NCBI RefSeq assembly: GCF_008122505.1
Contig: NZ_VSSB01000001.1
Span: 418,891-482,890 of the forward strand
Length of the DNA: 64,000 nucleotides
Reading direction: 5' to 3'
Source: Agromyces mariniharenae
Lineage (GTDB): Bacteria > Actinomycetota > Actinomycetes > Actinomycetales > Microbacteriaceae
The notes beneath the pieces are model-generated. The model had not been told where the DNA came from and searched no databases. It saw nothing but the letters and a program-made list of their open reading frames with translations. The number at the start of each line of letters is the position of its first letter. Within the stretch, counting starts at the first letter, position 1. The translations under genes were made by a program, and so were the position numbers. Of the stretch, positions 29,216 through 38,156 are shown piece by piece.

Positions 29216-29958
29216 CCGGCGGGTCGCCCGTCGTGCTGTTCGACCTCGACGACACGCTCATGGCGCACCGCGAGGCGGTCGCCGCCGGGATCGTGCGCTA
29301 CATGCGCGAGCGCGCCTACGAGGGCGACGAACAGGTCGCGGCACGGCGGTGGCACGAGCTCGAGGAGGAGCACTACCTGGCGTACCTCGGCGGGGCGCTC
29401 AGCTTCGAGGGCCAGCGGCGGGCGCGGGCCGCGGCGTTCGCCCGCGAGTTCGGCGAGGACCTCGACGACGTCGATGCGAGTGCGTGGTTCGCCGAGTACT
29501 TCGAGCGCTATCGCGACTCGTGGGCGCTGCACGACGACGTGATCCCGGCGTTCGAGGCCCTCGCCGCCGGCCTGCCGGGCGTTCGGTTCGGCATCATCAC
29601 GAACGGCGAGCTCGAGTTCCAGACCGCGAAGGTCGTGCGACTCGCCCTGCACGGCCGCGTCGACCACGTGATCGCGTCGGGCGAGCTCGGCGTCACCAAG
29701 CCCGACCGGGCCATCTTCAACGCGGCCGTCGATCGCTTCCGCTCGACCGGCGCGGTCTCGGGCGCCGCATACGTCGGCGACCGGCTGCGCACCGACGCCA
29801 TCGGCGCCGCCCGCGCCGGGCTCATCGGCGTGTGGGTGAACCGCACGGGCGCCACGCCCGACGCCGACGCCGCGGCCGAGGCGCGCGAGACGGGCGTGCT
29901 CGAGGTGCAGGGGCTCGACGAGCTCGCTCCCCTGCTCGTGCCGCGGCTGGCCGGCTGA
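29212..29958 (+). CDS. HAD superfamily hydrolase
   Basis: 248 aa. Phosphatase-type HAD protein: motif I FDLDDTL (D11 nucleophile, D13 acid/base), motif II IITNGE, motif III Lys in VTKPDRAIF and motif IV GDRLRTDAIGA. A helical cap between motifs I and II fits the YjjG/L-2-haloacid-dehalogenase-like group. Possible nucleotide or sugar-phosphate phosphatase; substrate not readable. The GTG start overlaps the preceding stop (GTGA), so translation is coupled. Confidence 0.88.
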   Translation: MTGGSPVVLFDLDDTLMAHREAVAAGIVRYMRERAYEGDEQVAARRWHELEEEHYLAYLGGALSFEGQRRARAAAFAREFGEDLDDVDASAWFAEYFERYRDSWALHDDVIPAFEALAAGLPGVRFGIITNGELEFQTAKVVRLALHGRVDHVIASGELGVTKPDRAIFNAAVDRFRSTGAVSGAAYVGDRLRTDAIGAARAGLIGVWVNRTGATPDADAAAEARETGVLEVQGLDELAPLLVPRLAG

Positions 29959-29980
29959 CCGCAGCACGTCGACATGAGGA

Positions 29981-30014
29981 ACGGGCCGGACGCACCCCCA
30001 TGCGTCCGACCCGT
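29981..30014. terminator. Bidirectional stem-loop between the HAD gene and glpK
   Basis: ACGGGCCGGACGCA pairs with TGCGTCCGACCCGT (one mismatch) around a short C-rich loop in the gap between convergent genes. It can end both transcripts. Confidence 0.65.
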
Positions 30015-30039
30015 CATCCCACCGTACCTGCGGTGAGGC

Positions 30040-31554
30040 CTAGATCACGTCCTCGTCCACCCAGTCGAGGGTCTTCGAGACGGCCTTCTTCCAGTTGCGG
30101 TCGAGTCGCTCGCGCTCGCCGGCCTCCATCGCGGGCTCCCAGCGGCGGTCCTCCTGCCAGTTGGCGCGGAGTTCGTCGAGGCCCGACCAGAACCCGACCG
30201 CGAGGCCGGCCGCGTAGGCCGCGCCGAGCGCCGTCGTCTCGGCGACGACCGGACGGACGACGGGCACGCCGAGGATGTCGGCCTGGAACTGCAGCAGGGT
30301 GTCGTTCGCGGTCGCGCCGCCGTCGACGCGCAGCTCCGAGAGGTCGATGCCCGCGTCGGCGTTCACCGCCTCCACGACGTCCCGGGTCTGGAACGCGATC
30401 GCCTCGAGGGCGGCGCGGGCGATGTGCCGCTTGTTCACGTACCGGGTGAGGCCCACGAGGGCGCCGCGGGCGTCGGGCCGCCAGTACGGCGCGAACAGGC
30501 CGGAGAACGCCGGCACGAAGTACGCGCCGCCGTTGTCCTCGACGCCCTTCGCGAGGTCCTCGACCTCCGCCGCCGACGAGATGAGGCCGAGATTGTCGCG
30601 CAGCCACTGGATCAGCGATCCCGTGACCGCGATCGAGCCCTCGAGCGCGTAGTGCACCGGCTCGTCGCCGAGCTTGTAGCCCACCGTGGTGAGCAGCCCG
30701 TTGCGCGAGTGCACGATCTCCTCACCCGTGTTGAAGATGAGGAAGTTGCCCGTGCCGTAGGTGTTCTTCGCCTCGCCGGCGTCGAACGCCGCCTGGCCGA
30801 ACGTCGCGGCCTGCTGGTCGCCGAGGATGCCGGCGATCGGCGTCTCGCGCAGCAGCGAGTGCTCGTTCGCGACGCCGTAGACCTCCGACGACGACTTGAT
30901 CTCGGGCAGCATCGAGCGCGGCACGCCGAACGCGGCGAGGATCTCGTCGTCCCACTGCAGGGTCTCGAGGTCCATGAACATCGTGCGGCTCGCGTTCGTG
31001 ACATCCGTCGCGTGCACGCCGCCCTCGACACCGCCCGTGAGGTTCCAGAGCACCCAGGTGTCGGTCGTGCCGAACAGCAGGTCGCCGGCCTCGGCCTTCT
31101 CGCGGGCGCCGGGCACGTTCTCGAGGATCCACACGATCTTGGTGCCCGAGAAGTAGGTCGCGAGCGGCAGCCCGACCTGCTCCTTGAATCGCTCGACGCC
31201 GCCGTCGGCCGCGAGCCGGTCGACGATGGCCTGCGTGCGGGTGTCCTGCCAGACGATCGCGTTGTAGACCGGCTCGCCGGTCGTGCGGTCCCAGACCACC
31301 GCGGTCTCGCGCTGGTTCGTGATGCCCACCGCGGCGATGTCGTGCCGGGTCAGGTTCGCCTTGCCGAGCGCCTGCCCGATGACCTCCCCCGTGTTGCGCC
31401 AGATCTCGGCGGGGTCGTGCTCGACCCAGCCGGCCTTCGGGAAGATCTGCTCGTGCTCGAGCTGCCCGGTCGAGACGATCGATCCGGCCTTGTCGAAGAT
31501 GATCGCGCGCGACGAGGTGGTGCCCTGGTCGATCGCGAGGACGTAGTCAGCCAT
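30040..31554 (-). CDS. glpK: Glycerol kinase
   Basis: 504 aa FGGY-family kinase making glycerol-3-phosphate. Hallmarks: [12 protein letters not shown] (8-19), the [20 protein letters not shown] substrate segment (split here), [10 protein letters not shown] and the [11 protein letters not shown] loop. Start ATG behind gGAG. It follows the facilitator gene on the same strand (66 nt gap) and completes uptake and phosphorylation of glycerol; the dehydrogenase is encoded about 1 kb further on, also on the minus strand. Confidence 0.97.
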   Translation of the reverse strand: MADYVLAIDQGTTSSRAIIFDKAGSIVSTGQLEHEQIFPKAGWVEHDPAEIWRNTGEVIGQALGKANLTRHDIAAVGITNQRETAVVWDRTTGEPVYNAIVWQDTRTQAIVDRLAADGGVERFKEQVGLPLATYFSGTKIVWILENVPGAREKAEAGDLLFGTTDTWVLWNLTGGVEGGVHATDVTNASRTMFMDLETLQWDDEILAAFGVPRSMLPEIKSSSEVYGVANEHSLLRETPIAGILGDQQAATFGQAAFDAGEAKNTYGTGNFLIFNTGEEIVHSRNGLLTTVGYKLGDEPVHYALEGSIAVTGSLIQWLRDNLGLISSAAEVEDLAKGVEDNGGAYFVPAFSGLFAPYWRPDARGALVGLTRYVNKRHIARAALEAIAFQTRDVVEAVNADAGIDLSELRVDGGATANDTLLQFQADILGVPVVRPVVAETTALGAAYAAGLAVGFWSGLDELRANWQEDRRWEPAMEAGERERLDRNWKKAVSKTLDWVDEDVI

Positions 31555-31620
31555 CTGAGAACTCCGTTGCTGTCAGTGAATGGGTGATGCGGGTGGGGTG
31601 GGGTGAGCGGATGCCGCGGC

Positions 31621-32394
31621 TCAGCCGAGCAGGGGCAGGAGCGGGATCGCGACCCACCCGGCGAGCAGCCCGCCGATGATCGGGCCGACGACGGGCACCC
31701 ACGAGTAGGACCAGTCGCTGCCGCCCTTGCCGCGGATCGGCAGGATGGCGTGCGCGATGCGCGGGCCGAGGTCGCGGGCCGGGTTGATGGCGTAGCCGGT
31801 CGGGCCGCCGAGGGAGGCGCCGATGCCGATCACGAGGAGGGCGACGGGCAGCGCGCCGAGCGAGGCGAGGCCGGATGCGTCGCCCTGGCGGCCGAAGCCG
31901 ATGACGACGAACACGAGCACGAACGTGCCGATGATCTCGGTGACGAGGTTCCAGCCGTAGGAGCGGATGGCGGGGCCGGTCGAGAACACGCCGAGCTTGT
32001 TGGCGGGCTCGGGCTCGGCGTCGAAGTGCTGCTTGTAGGCGAGCCAGGCGACGACGGCGCCGAGGAACGCGCCGAGCAGCTGCGCGCCGATGTAGGTGAG
32101 CACCGAGACGACGTCCACCGGCACGCCGGTGCCGAACGCCGGGTTGCCGAACTCGGTCGCGCCGTTGGCGACGAGCCCGAGCGTGACGGCCGGGTTGAGG
32201 TGCGCACCCGACGCGTACGCGACGATGACGCCGGCGAACACCGCGAGGCCCCAGCCGAAGTTCACCATGAGGAACCCGCCGTTGAAGCCCTTGTTCTTCG
32301 CGAGCGCGACGTTGGCGACGACGCCGCAGCCGAGCAGCACGAGCATGGCCGTGCCGACGAGTTCCGAGAGGAACACGATTCCGAGATTGTCCAC
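31621..32394 (-). CDS. glpF: Glycerol uptake facilitator (MIP/aquaglyceroporin)
   Basis: 257 aa with six membrane helices and the two pore half-helices HLNPAVT (NPA 67-69) and AINPARDLGPR (NPA starting N204). The Asp after the second NPA-R is typical of glycerol-conducting rather than pure water channels. Start is GTG at 32394 behind AAGGAAGG at ideal spacing. First gene of glpF-glpK. The upstream region carries a candidate operator (32560-32574) and a stem-loop near the likely transcript start. Confidence 0.95.
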   Translation of the reverse strand: MDNLGIVFLSELVGTAMLVLLGCGVVANVALAKNKGFNGGFLMVNFGWGLAVFAGVIVAYASGAHLNPAVTLGLVANGATEFGNPAFGTGVPVDVVSVLTYIGAQLLGAFLGAVVAWLAYKQHFDAEPEPANKLGVFSTGPAIRSYGWNLVTEIIGTFVLVFVVIGFGRQGDASGLASLGALPVALLVIGIGASLGGPTGYAINPARDLGPRIAHAILPIRGKGGSDWSYSWVPVVGPIIGGLLAGWVAIPLLPLLG

Positions 32395-32489
32395 GTTGAC
32401 CTTCCTTCAGAGGTGCGGACGCGCCGAATGGCGCGCCCGAGGCGCCCGGGCGTGAGCGTGCTCGTGCCCCGGGATGAACACCGGGCGCC

Positions 32490-32509
32490 GCCGGCTGCGA
32501 TCAGCCGGC
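32490..32509 (-). terminator. Stem-loop between glpD and glpF
   Basis: GCCGGCT and AGCCGGC form a 7-bp stem around a 6-nt loop about 80 nt past glpD. It could end glpD transcription; alternatively it lies at the 5' end of the glpF message, since a TACCGT -10 candidate is at 32521-32526 on the complementary strand. Confidence 0.45.
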
Positions 32510-32559
32510 CGCCCCGATGAACGGTATCCGCCGAAACGCCCGATGACGGGGGTTCCGCG

Positions 32560-32574
32560 GTGCACATCCGTGCA
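32560..32574. promoter_or_regulatory. Candidate SorC-regulator operator upstream of glpF
   Basis: GTGCACATCCGTGCA matches 14 of 15 bases of the site at 34462-34476 in front of the regulator gene. It lies between the glpD stop and glpF, about 50 nt upstream of the likely glpF transcript start, a place suitable for activation. Confidence 0.55.
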
Positions 32575-32586
32575 GTTTCGGCGGCG

Positions 32587-34338
32587 TCAGCCGGCCGCGG
32601 CGACCTCCGGGATCGCCACGCCATGGCGCTCGGCGAGCACGCGGCGCGCCTGCGCGACCTCGGCGATGCGCCGCTCCGCGTCCCATCCGAGCTCGTCCGC
32701 GACGACGTCGGCCAGCTCCTCGAGCAGGGGCGCCGAGACGGTGCCGGTGAACGCCATGCTGGTGCGCCGCTGCACGAGGTCCAGCAGGTGCGCCACCCGC
32801 TCGTTGCGCACGAGCCAGGCGATCTCGCCGCGCGTGTAGCCGGCGTGGTGCTCAAGCGCGAGGTCCTCCACGCCATCGATGTCGTCGAGGAGCGCCGCCG
32901 CGCGGGTGCCGTACCGGTCGAGCAGCACCTCGGCCCGCTCGCGGCCGACCTCGTCGGCGTGCCCGACGATCCAGACGCGCCGTGCGTCCTCGGTGGTCGG
33001 GAAGCCCGCGCCGCCGCCGATCGGGAGGTCGGCCGTGGACCGGAGCCGCTGGCGGCCGAGGAGGCCGAGGACCTCGTCGGAGAGGTGCCCGGCGAGGGCG
33101 CGGAACGTGGTCCACTTGCCGCCGACGAGGCTGAGCAGCGTCGTGCCCGGGCGCTCGGCGACCTCGGCCCGCTCGATGCGGTAGTCGCGGCTCACGAAGC
33201 CCGGCTGGGTGTCGTCGTGCCGCGGGAGCGGGCGGACGCCCGAGAAGCGGTAGACGATCTGCGACCGGTCGACGTCGACGCCTGGGAAAACGTGCGCGAT
33301 GAGCTCGAAGAAGTAGTCGACCTCCTCCTCGGTGCAGACCGCGGGCTCCCGCATGTCGTGCTCCAGGTCGGTCGTGCCGACCATGACGCGGCCCTTGAGC
33401 GGGTAGATGAGGACGATGCGGCCGTCCTCGTGCTCGAAGAAGATCTCGCGCCCGCCGGTCGCCTCGAGGAGTGCGGGGTGGTCGAGCACGATGTGCGAGC
33501 CCTTCGTGCCGCCCATGTAGGTCGTCGGCCGGCCGAGCCCCGCGTTCGTGAGGTCGGTCCACGGCCCCGACGCGTTGACGACGACGTCGGCGGCGATCGC
33601 GAACTCCTCGCCGGTGAGGCCGTCGCGCACGCGCACGCCGTCGGCGCCGAGCCCCACGGCCTCGACGTGGTTCACGGCGCGGGCGTGCGGCCCGGCGGCG
33701 AGGCCGTCGAAGAGCACGTCGAGCGCGAGGCGCTCGGGATCGTGCATGCTCGCGTCGTAGTAGGTCGCCGTGTACTTGAGGTCGGGATTCAGCGCGGGCA
33801 GGTCGGCGAGCGAGCGCCGACGACCGTGGAACCGGTGCCGCGGCACCGAGCCGCCGTCGCGCGAGAAGGCGTCGTAGATCGTGAGGCCGCTCTTGATGAG
33901 CACGGCGCCGCGTTCGGTGGGCTTGCCCTGCCGATGGGTGAGGAACCGCAGCGGAGCGGAGAGGATGCCCGAGAAGGTCGAGAAGATCGGCACGGTCGTC
34001 TCGAGCGGCTTCACGTAGTGCGGTGCGATGCGGATCAGCGCGTTCCGCTCCTGCACCGACTCCTGCACGAGCCGGAACTCGCCGTTCTCGAGGTAGCGGA
34101 TGCCGCCGTGGATCATGTGCGACGACGCCGACGACGCGCCCGAGACGAAGTCGTCCCGCTCGACGAGCACGACGTCAACGCCCTGCAGGGCGAGGTCCCG
34201 GAAGGTGGCGAGGCCGTTGATGCCGCCGCCGATGATGACGACGTCAGCGGTCGGCCGTGCGCGCAGCGCGGCGACCTCGGGGCGCAGGCGTCGGCCGGCG
34301 CGATCCTGGCGGGGCGTGGTCGTGGGGTTCGCAGACAT
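32587..34338 (-). CDS. glpD: Glycerol-3-phosphate dehydrogenase (FAD, aerobic)
   Basis: 583 aa. Membrane-associated flavoenzyme oxidising glycerol-3-P to dihydroxyacetone phosphate with quinone reduction. FAD-binding GGGINGL (37-43) after VVIIG; the HMIHGGIRYLE segment and the PLKGRVMVGTTD segment are GlpD/GlpA signatures; a C-terminal helical domain (DAO_C) closes the protein. ATG at 34338 behind AGAGGAC. Divergent from the SorC-type regulator; together with glpF-glpK it forms a complete glycerol module. Confidence 0.96.
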   Translation of the reverse strand: MSANPTTTPRQDRAGRRLRPEVAALRARPTADVVIIGGGINGLATFRDLALQGVDVVLVERDDFVSGASSASSHMIHGGIRYLENGEFRLVQESVQERNALIRIAPHYVKPLETTVPIFSTFSGILSAPLRFLTHRQGKPTERGAVLIKSGLTIYDAFSRDGGSVPRHRFHGRRRSLADLPALNPDLKYTATYYDASMHDPERLALDVLFDGLAAGPHARAVNHVEAVGLGADGVRVRDGLTGEEFAIAADVVVNASGPWTDLTNAGLGRPTTYMGGTKGSHIVLDHPALLEATGGREIFFEHEDGRIVLIYPLKGRVMVGTTDLEHDMREPAVCTEEEVDYFFELIAHVFPGVDVDRSQIVYRFSGVRPLPRHDDTQPGFVSRDYRIERAEVAERPGTTLLSLVGGKWTTFRALAGHLSDEVLGLLGRQRLRSTADLPIGGGAGFPTTEDARRVWIVGHADEVGRERAEVLLDRYGTRAAALLDDIDGVEDLALEHHAGYTRGEIAWLVRNERVAHLLDLVQRRTSMAFTGTVSAPLLEELADVVADELGWDAERRIAEVAQARRVLAERHGVAIPEVAAAG

Positions 34339-34461
34339 CGCTGTCCTCTTCTCGATGCGGTCGATTCTCGATGCGGGATCCGCGGCATCGCCGGGCTTGC
34401 GCTGGGCGGGCCGGTGTGGATGAATACATCGTGGGCACGCTCGCACGCAGTTGCAAGCCGC

Positions 34462-34476
34462 GTGCACATACGTGCA
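34462..34476. promoter_or_regulatory. Candidate operator between glpD and its divergent regulator
   Basis: GTGCACATACGTGCA lies 9 nt before the regulator start codon, partner of the 15-bp site at 32560-32574. A further TTGCAAGCCGCGTGCA half-site pair (34451-34466) adjoins it. Placement over the regulator's ribosome-binding region suggests autoregulation. Confidence 0.55.
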
Positions 34477-34485
34477 AGGAGCGAC

Positions 34486-35502
34486 ATGGAGTTCGAGAAC
34501 GACCAGCGGGCACCCGAGACCGTCCCCGGGAAGACGCGCGACGCCCTCCGGGCCGCCCACCTGTACTACATGCAGGACCTCACGATGGACGCCATCGCAC
34601 AGGAGCTCCACACCTCGCGATCCTCGATCTCCCGCCTGTTGAGCCACGCGCGCGCCAGCGGGCTGGTCGAGATCTCCATCCACTCGCCGCTCGACCTCCC
34701 GAGCCGGATCGAGCAGGAGATCCTCGAGCGGCACGAGGTCCGCGCGCACGTGGTGCCCGTGCCCGACCATGCGAGCGACGTCGACCGACTCGACCGAGTG
34801 GCGTTGTCGGCTGCACGGATTCTCGGCCAGTACGTGGACTCGAACCAGATGATCGGCGTCGCGTGGGGGTCCACGATGACGGCGATGAGCCGGCACCTCG
34901 TGCCGAAGGCGACGCACAACACGGAGATCGTGCAGCTGAACGGCGCCGGAAACCTGCGCACCACCGGCATCCTCTACGCCAGCGAGCTGCTGCGCCGGTT
35001 CGGCGACGCGTTCGGCGCGCGCGTGCAGCAGTTCCCCGTGCCGGCGTTCTTCGACGACCCGGCCACCAAGCGCGCGTTCTGGAAGGAGCGGAGCACGCGC
35101 CGACTGCTCGACCTGCAGGCACGGCTCGACGTCGCGATCTTCGGCGTCGGCTCCCCGTTCGCCGAGGTGCCGAGCCACGTCTACCAGGGCGGCTACCTCG
35201 AGCGCGCCGACTACGAGTCCCTGAGCCGCGAGGGCGTGGTCGGCGACGTCGCCACGGTGTTCTACCGCACCGACGGCACGAGCGAGGGCATCGCGCTGAA
35301 CGAACGTGCGACCGGACCCGACTTCGCGGTCCTGCGGCGCGCGCCGCGGCGCATCTGCGTGGTCTCGGGCAGGGCCAAGCTGCCCAGCCTGCGCGGCGCG
35401 CTCGCGGCCGGCCTCATCACCGACCTCATCGTCGACGAGGGCACCGCCCGCGCGCTCGTCGAGCCCGAGCCGGGTGGCACGCGCTCCGCGACGAAATCGT
35501 GA
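34486..35502 (+). CDS. SorC-family sugar-binding transcriptional regulator
   Basis: 338 aa. N-terminal helix-turn-helix (about 31-54: DLTMDAIAQELHTSRSSISR), followed by the sugar-phosphate-binding NagB/RpiA-like domain (IGVAWGSTMTAM, EIVQLNGAG, then VGSPFAEVP). Such regulators sense phosphorylated sugars. Its place divergent from glpD and two near-identical candidate operators at the glp genes suggest control of glycerol use, with glycerol-3-P or dihydroxyacetone-P as likely effector (inference). In most bacteria GlpR is a DeoR-family protein, so a SorC-type regulator would be a replacement. ATG behind AAGGAG. Confidence 0.88.
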   Translation: MEFENDQRAPETVPGKTRDALRAAHLYYMQDLTMDAIAQELHTSRSSISRLLSHARASGLVEISIHSPLDLPSRIEQEILERHEVRAHVVPVPDHASDVDRLDRVALSAARILGQYVDSNQMIGVAWGSTMTAMSRHLVPKATHNTEIVQLNGAGNLRTTGILYASELLRRFGDAFGARVQQFPVPAFFDDPATKRAFWKERSTRRLLDLQARLDVAIFGVGSPFAEVPSHVYQGGYLERADYESLSREGVVGDVATVFYRTDGTSEGIALNERATGPDFAVLRRAPRRICVVSGRAKLPSLRGALAAGLITDLIVDEGTARALVEPEPGGTRSATKS

Positions 35503-35571
35503 CCGAACGGCGTCGCTCCGGGAGGTAGCGTGATCCTCGCGGTCGCCCGAACGGCCGCGTGAAAGGACCCC

Positions 35572-36816
35572 ATGCGCCCCGCAGACGCAGCCGAGCCCGA
35601 GGTTCAGGAGCCCCCTTCCTCCGAGCACCACGAGCCCGAGCACCACGAGCCCGAGCACCACGAGCCCGAGCAGCCCGCTGCGCCGGGGTCCGCATCCCCG
35701 CGCCGCACGGGCCTCATCGTCGCGGGCGCCGTCGCCGGCCTCATCGCCGTCTCCCTCGTCGGGCATCAGCTCGTGGCGAACGCGGTGCACGCGTGGATCT
35801 GGCCGGCCTGGTCGGCCGCCGACACGCGTTTCGACGAGGCGAGCGCGGCGTACGAGGGCACGTTCGAGCGCAGCGACTCCGCCGTGCAACGCGCGGAGTT
35901 CCTCCTCGGCATGGCCACCGGCGACCTGGTGCGGCCCGAGGACCGGGCCGCGCTCGAGGAGGGCATCGACGGAGCCCGCCAGGTCCTGGAGGATCGGCCC
36001 GCGGCGCCCACGGGCGTGGTCGAGCTCGGGGAGCCCGACTCGATGGCGCCGGCGTGGGAGCGGTACGGCGACCTCGTCGAGCTCATCGAGCTCGTCCCGT
36101 CGCGCAACGAGGCCGCGGTGCGCTTCGACGCCGCGGCCGAGCAGGTCGCCGCCGGCACGAAGGCGATCGCCGAGGCATCCGAGACGCTGCTGACCGGAAC
36201 GGAGGAGCTCGCCCGCGCCGCCCTCGACGCGAGCCCGTCCGCGACGTACCAGTATCGGTTCGCGGTCGAGGACGCCCTCGCCGGACTGCGGCACTCGCCG
36301 GGCGTGTCCTCCGGCGACGCCGACCGGTTCACCGCGCTCTCCGCCGCGGTCGCGGGCGTCCGCGCGTCGCACGCCACGGAGGAGGCGCATCGTCTCGAGC
36401 ATCCCGTGCGCGCCGAGATCGAGGCGTTCGCCCGGTCGATCGCGTCGGACGTCGAGCTCGAGTTCGCGTGGGCGTACACCGTCGCGGGCCGGTCGAGCGA
36501 CGCCTGGTACTCCGGCACCGCCGAGTTCAAGCCCGACGGCCAGGGCTGGGGCCTCATCTCCCTGACCGAGAGCATCGAGTCGGAATGGGCGAACGACGTG
36601 AACGCGAAGGCCGTGGTCGTGCACGAGGTCGGCCACACGCAGGTGCTCCGCCAGGCGTGCTACGACATCTTCGCCGCCGCGCCGTTCGACGGCGACCACG
36701 AGGTATGGGCGACGGCCTGGGCGATCGGCATGGGCTACGACCTGCCGGGCGCGGGCATCGAGATGTACGGCCGACCGTCGGACGCGCAGATCGAGGCCTC
36801 GAAGGCGTGCCGCTGA
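35572..36816 (+). CDS. Putative membrane-anchored zinc metallopeptidase
   Basis: 414 aa; no family recognised with confidence. An acidic cytoplasmic tail with three EHHEP repeats (18-33), from three exact 15-bp units at 35623-35667, precedes one membrane helix (about 47-64). A long helical, Ala/Glu-rich region follows. The C-terminal part has HEVGH (351-355), a gluzincin-type zinc site with E352 as catalytic base. E377 in DHEVWATAWA is a plausible third ligand, as in ExxAxxWA-type sites. This domain would face outside the cell. ATG follows aaAGGA. No operon partner: the riboswitch-led rib operon follows from its own promoter. Peptidase activity is inferred only from the motif. Confidence 0.6.
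   Translation: MRPADAAEPEVQEPPSSEHHEPEHHEPEHHEPEQPAAPGSASPRRTGLIVAGAVAGLIAVSLVGHQLVANAVHAWIWPAWSAADTRFDEASAAYEGTFERSDSAVQRAEFLLGMATGDLVRPEDRAALEEGIDGARQVLEDRPAAPTGVVELGEPDSMAPAWERYGDLVELIELVPSRNEAAVRFDAAAEQVAAGTKAIAEASETLLTGTEELARAALDASPSATYQYRFAVEDALAGLRHSPGVSSGDADRFTALSAAVAGVRASHATEEAHRLEHPVRAEIEAFARSIASDVELEFAWAYTVAGRSSDAWYSGTAEFKPDGQGWGLISLTESIESEWANDVNAKAVVVHEVGHTQVLRQACYDIFAAAPFDGDHEVWATAWAIGMGYDLPGAGIEMYGRPSDAQIEASKACR
35623..35667 (+). repeat. Three exact 15-bp tandem repeats coding EHHEP units
   Basis: The unit GAGCACCACGAGCCC is present three times without a mismatch, inside the reading frame of the putative metallopeptidase. Copy number is likely to vary between strains through slippage, without shifting the frame. 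Confidence 0.85.
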
Positions 36817-36880
36817 CGCATCGAGCGCGTGCCGCGCACGAGGGCAGGCGGGGAATAGTCGGCGTGTCGCTGCGTTGACC

Positions 36881-36886
36881 TAGAAT
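36881..36886 (+). promoter_or_regulatory. -10 element of the riboflavin operon
   Basis: TAGAAT lies 12 nt before the first base of the riboswitch P1 stem; transcription would start near 36893. No good -35 is seen at normal spacing. Confidence 0.5.
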
Positions 36887-36897
36887 CGACACGAGAA

Positions 36898-37039
36898 ACG
36901 TGCTCCGGGGTCGGTGCAAGTCCGAACCGGCGGTGACAGTCCGCGAGCCGCGAGCGCGGGGTCGAGAGGCCTCGAGCGAGTGGTTGAACCGGTGGAATTC
37001 CGGTACCGACGGTGAAAGTCCGGATGGGAGGCGGCACGT
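36898..37039 (+). ncRNA. FMN riboswitch (RFN element)
   Basis: Closing stem ACGTGC (36898-36903) with GCACGT (37034-37039). Conserved RFN parts lie between: GGTGCAAGTCCGAACCGGCGG split over the first hairpins, GACAGTCCGCGAGC, a variable arm, then TGGTTGAACCGGTGGAATTC split before GTACCGACGG and GAAAGTCCGGATGGGAG. It binds FMN and shuts down the rib genes; as no strong terminator stem is evident after it, control of translation of ribD is more likely than termination. Confidence 0.95.
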
Positions 37040-37114
37040 GTCGGCCACGCCATGCGTGGTCGACGGCAGATCCCATCGCCGAGCATCCCCGGAGCCCCAC
37101 CAGACGGGACCGAG

Positions 37115-38155
37115 ATGACCACGGGCGAGCACACCATGGCGGATGCCTCCGCGATGCGCCGCGCCCTCGAGCTCGCCATGCGCGGCCCGGCGACCGGCGT
37201 GAACCCGCGCGTCGGCTGCGTCATCCTCTCCCCGCACGGCGACGTGCTCGCCGAGGGATGGCACCGCGGCGCGGGCACCGCGCACGCCGAGGTCGACGCG
37301 CTCTCGAGGCTGGCCCCCGGCGCGGCCGAGGGCGCCACCGCCGTCGTCACGCTCGAGCCGTGCAATCACACCGGACGCACGGGCCCCTGCGCCGAGGCGC
37401 TCATCCAGGCCGGCGTGGCCCGCGTCGTGTACGCCGTCGCCGATCCGGGCGACCACTCGGCGGGCGGCGCCGACCGGCTGCGCGCCGCCGGCGTCGAGGT
37501 GACCGCCGGCGTGCTGGCCGACGAGGCCGAGGCCGTGCTCGACGACTGGCTGTTCGCCGCCCGGCACCGCCGCCCGCACGTGACCGTGAAGTGGGCGTCG
37601 ACGCTCGACGGCCGCGCGGCGGCCGCCGACGGCACGAGCCAGTGGATCACCGGGCCCGCGGCCCGCGCCGACGTGCACCGCCGCCGCGCCGCGGCGGACG
37701 CCATCGCCGTCGGCACGGGCACCGTCTTCGCCGACGATCCGGCGCTCACCGCGCGCACGCCCGCCGGGGAGTTCTTCGACGCCCAGCCCGTGCCCGTGGT
37801 GTTCGGGCGCCGGCCGGTTCCCGCCGAGGCGGCCGTGTCGCGGCATCCGCACGCCCCCGTGTTCCTCGAGGGCGCCGACCTGGCCGCCGACCTGCACGAA
37901 CTGCAGCGACGGGGCATCCGATCGCTCTTCGTCGAGGGCGGACCGACCCTCGCGAGCGCGTTCCTCGCGGCCGGCCTCGTCGACGAGGTGCTCGTCTACC
38001 TCGCACCCGCCCTGCTCGGCGGACCCCGACTCGCGCTCGGCGACCTCGGCGTGGCGACCATCGCCGACGCGGTGCGCCTCGAACTCGCCGCCGTCGAGCG
38101 GCTCGGCGACGACCTCCTGGTCATCGCCCACCCCAGACCGACCGAAGGGAACTGA
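37115..38155 (+). CDS. ribD: Bifunctional riboflavin deaminase/reductase
   Basis: 346 aa. Converts the first GTP-derived pyrimidine intermediate in two steps. N-terminal deaminase with zinc ligands H57 (HAE, E59 catalytic), C83 and C92 (PCNHTGRTGPC); C-terminal reductase domain starting HVTVKWASTLDGR with the GTSQWITG and VEGGPTLASAFL NADPH-site motifs. Start taken as ATG at 37115 behind GGGA; ATG 37136 is an alternative. The FMN riboswitch ends 75 nt upstream, and ribE starts 1 nt after its stop. Confidence 0.95.
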   Translation: MTTGEHTMADASAMRRALELAMRGPATGVNPRVGCVILSPHGDVLAEGWHRGAGTAHAEVDALSRLAPGAAEGATAVVTLEPCNHTGRTGPCAEALIQAGVARVVYAVADPGDHSAGGADRLRAAGVEVTAGVLADEAEAVLDDWLFAARHRRPHVTVKWASTLDGRAAAADGTSQWITGPAARADVHRRRAAADAIAVGTGTVFADDPALTARTPAGEFFDAQPVPVVFGRRPVPAEAAVSRHPHAPVFLEGADLAADLHELQRRGIRSLFVEGGPTLASAFLAAGLVDEVLVYLAPALLGGPRLALGDLGVATIADAVRLELAAVERLGDDLLVIAHPRPTEGN

Positions 38156-38156
38156 C

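Noticed and set aside
32600..32640. GlpD C-terminal region as a possible separate gene because of frequent in-frame ATGs on the other strand
   Set aside because: The GlpD reading frame is continuous and family-like to the stop at 32587.
35623..35667. Possible CRISPR or VNTR array from three identical 15-bp units
   Set aside because: The units are contiguous, have no spacers and lie in frame in a gene, coding an EHHEP repeat.
36817..37114. Possible small gene in the largest intergenic gap
   Set aside because: The stretch is accounted for by the FMN riboswitch, its -10 element and the ribD leader; short frames here cross the folded aptamer.
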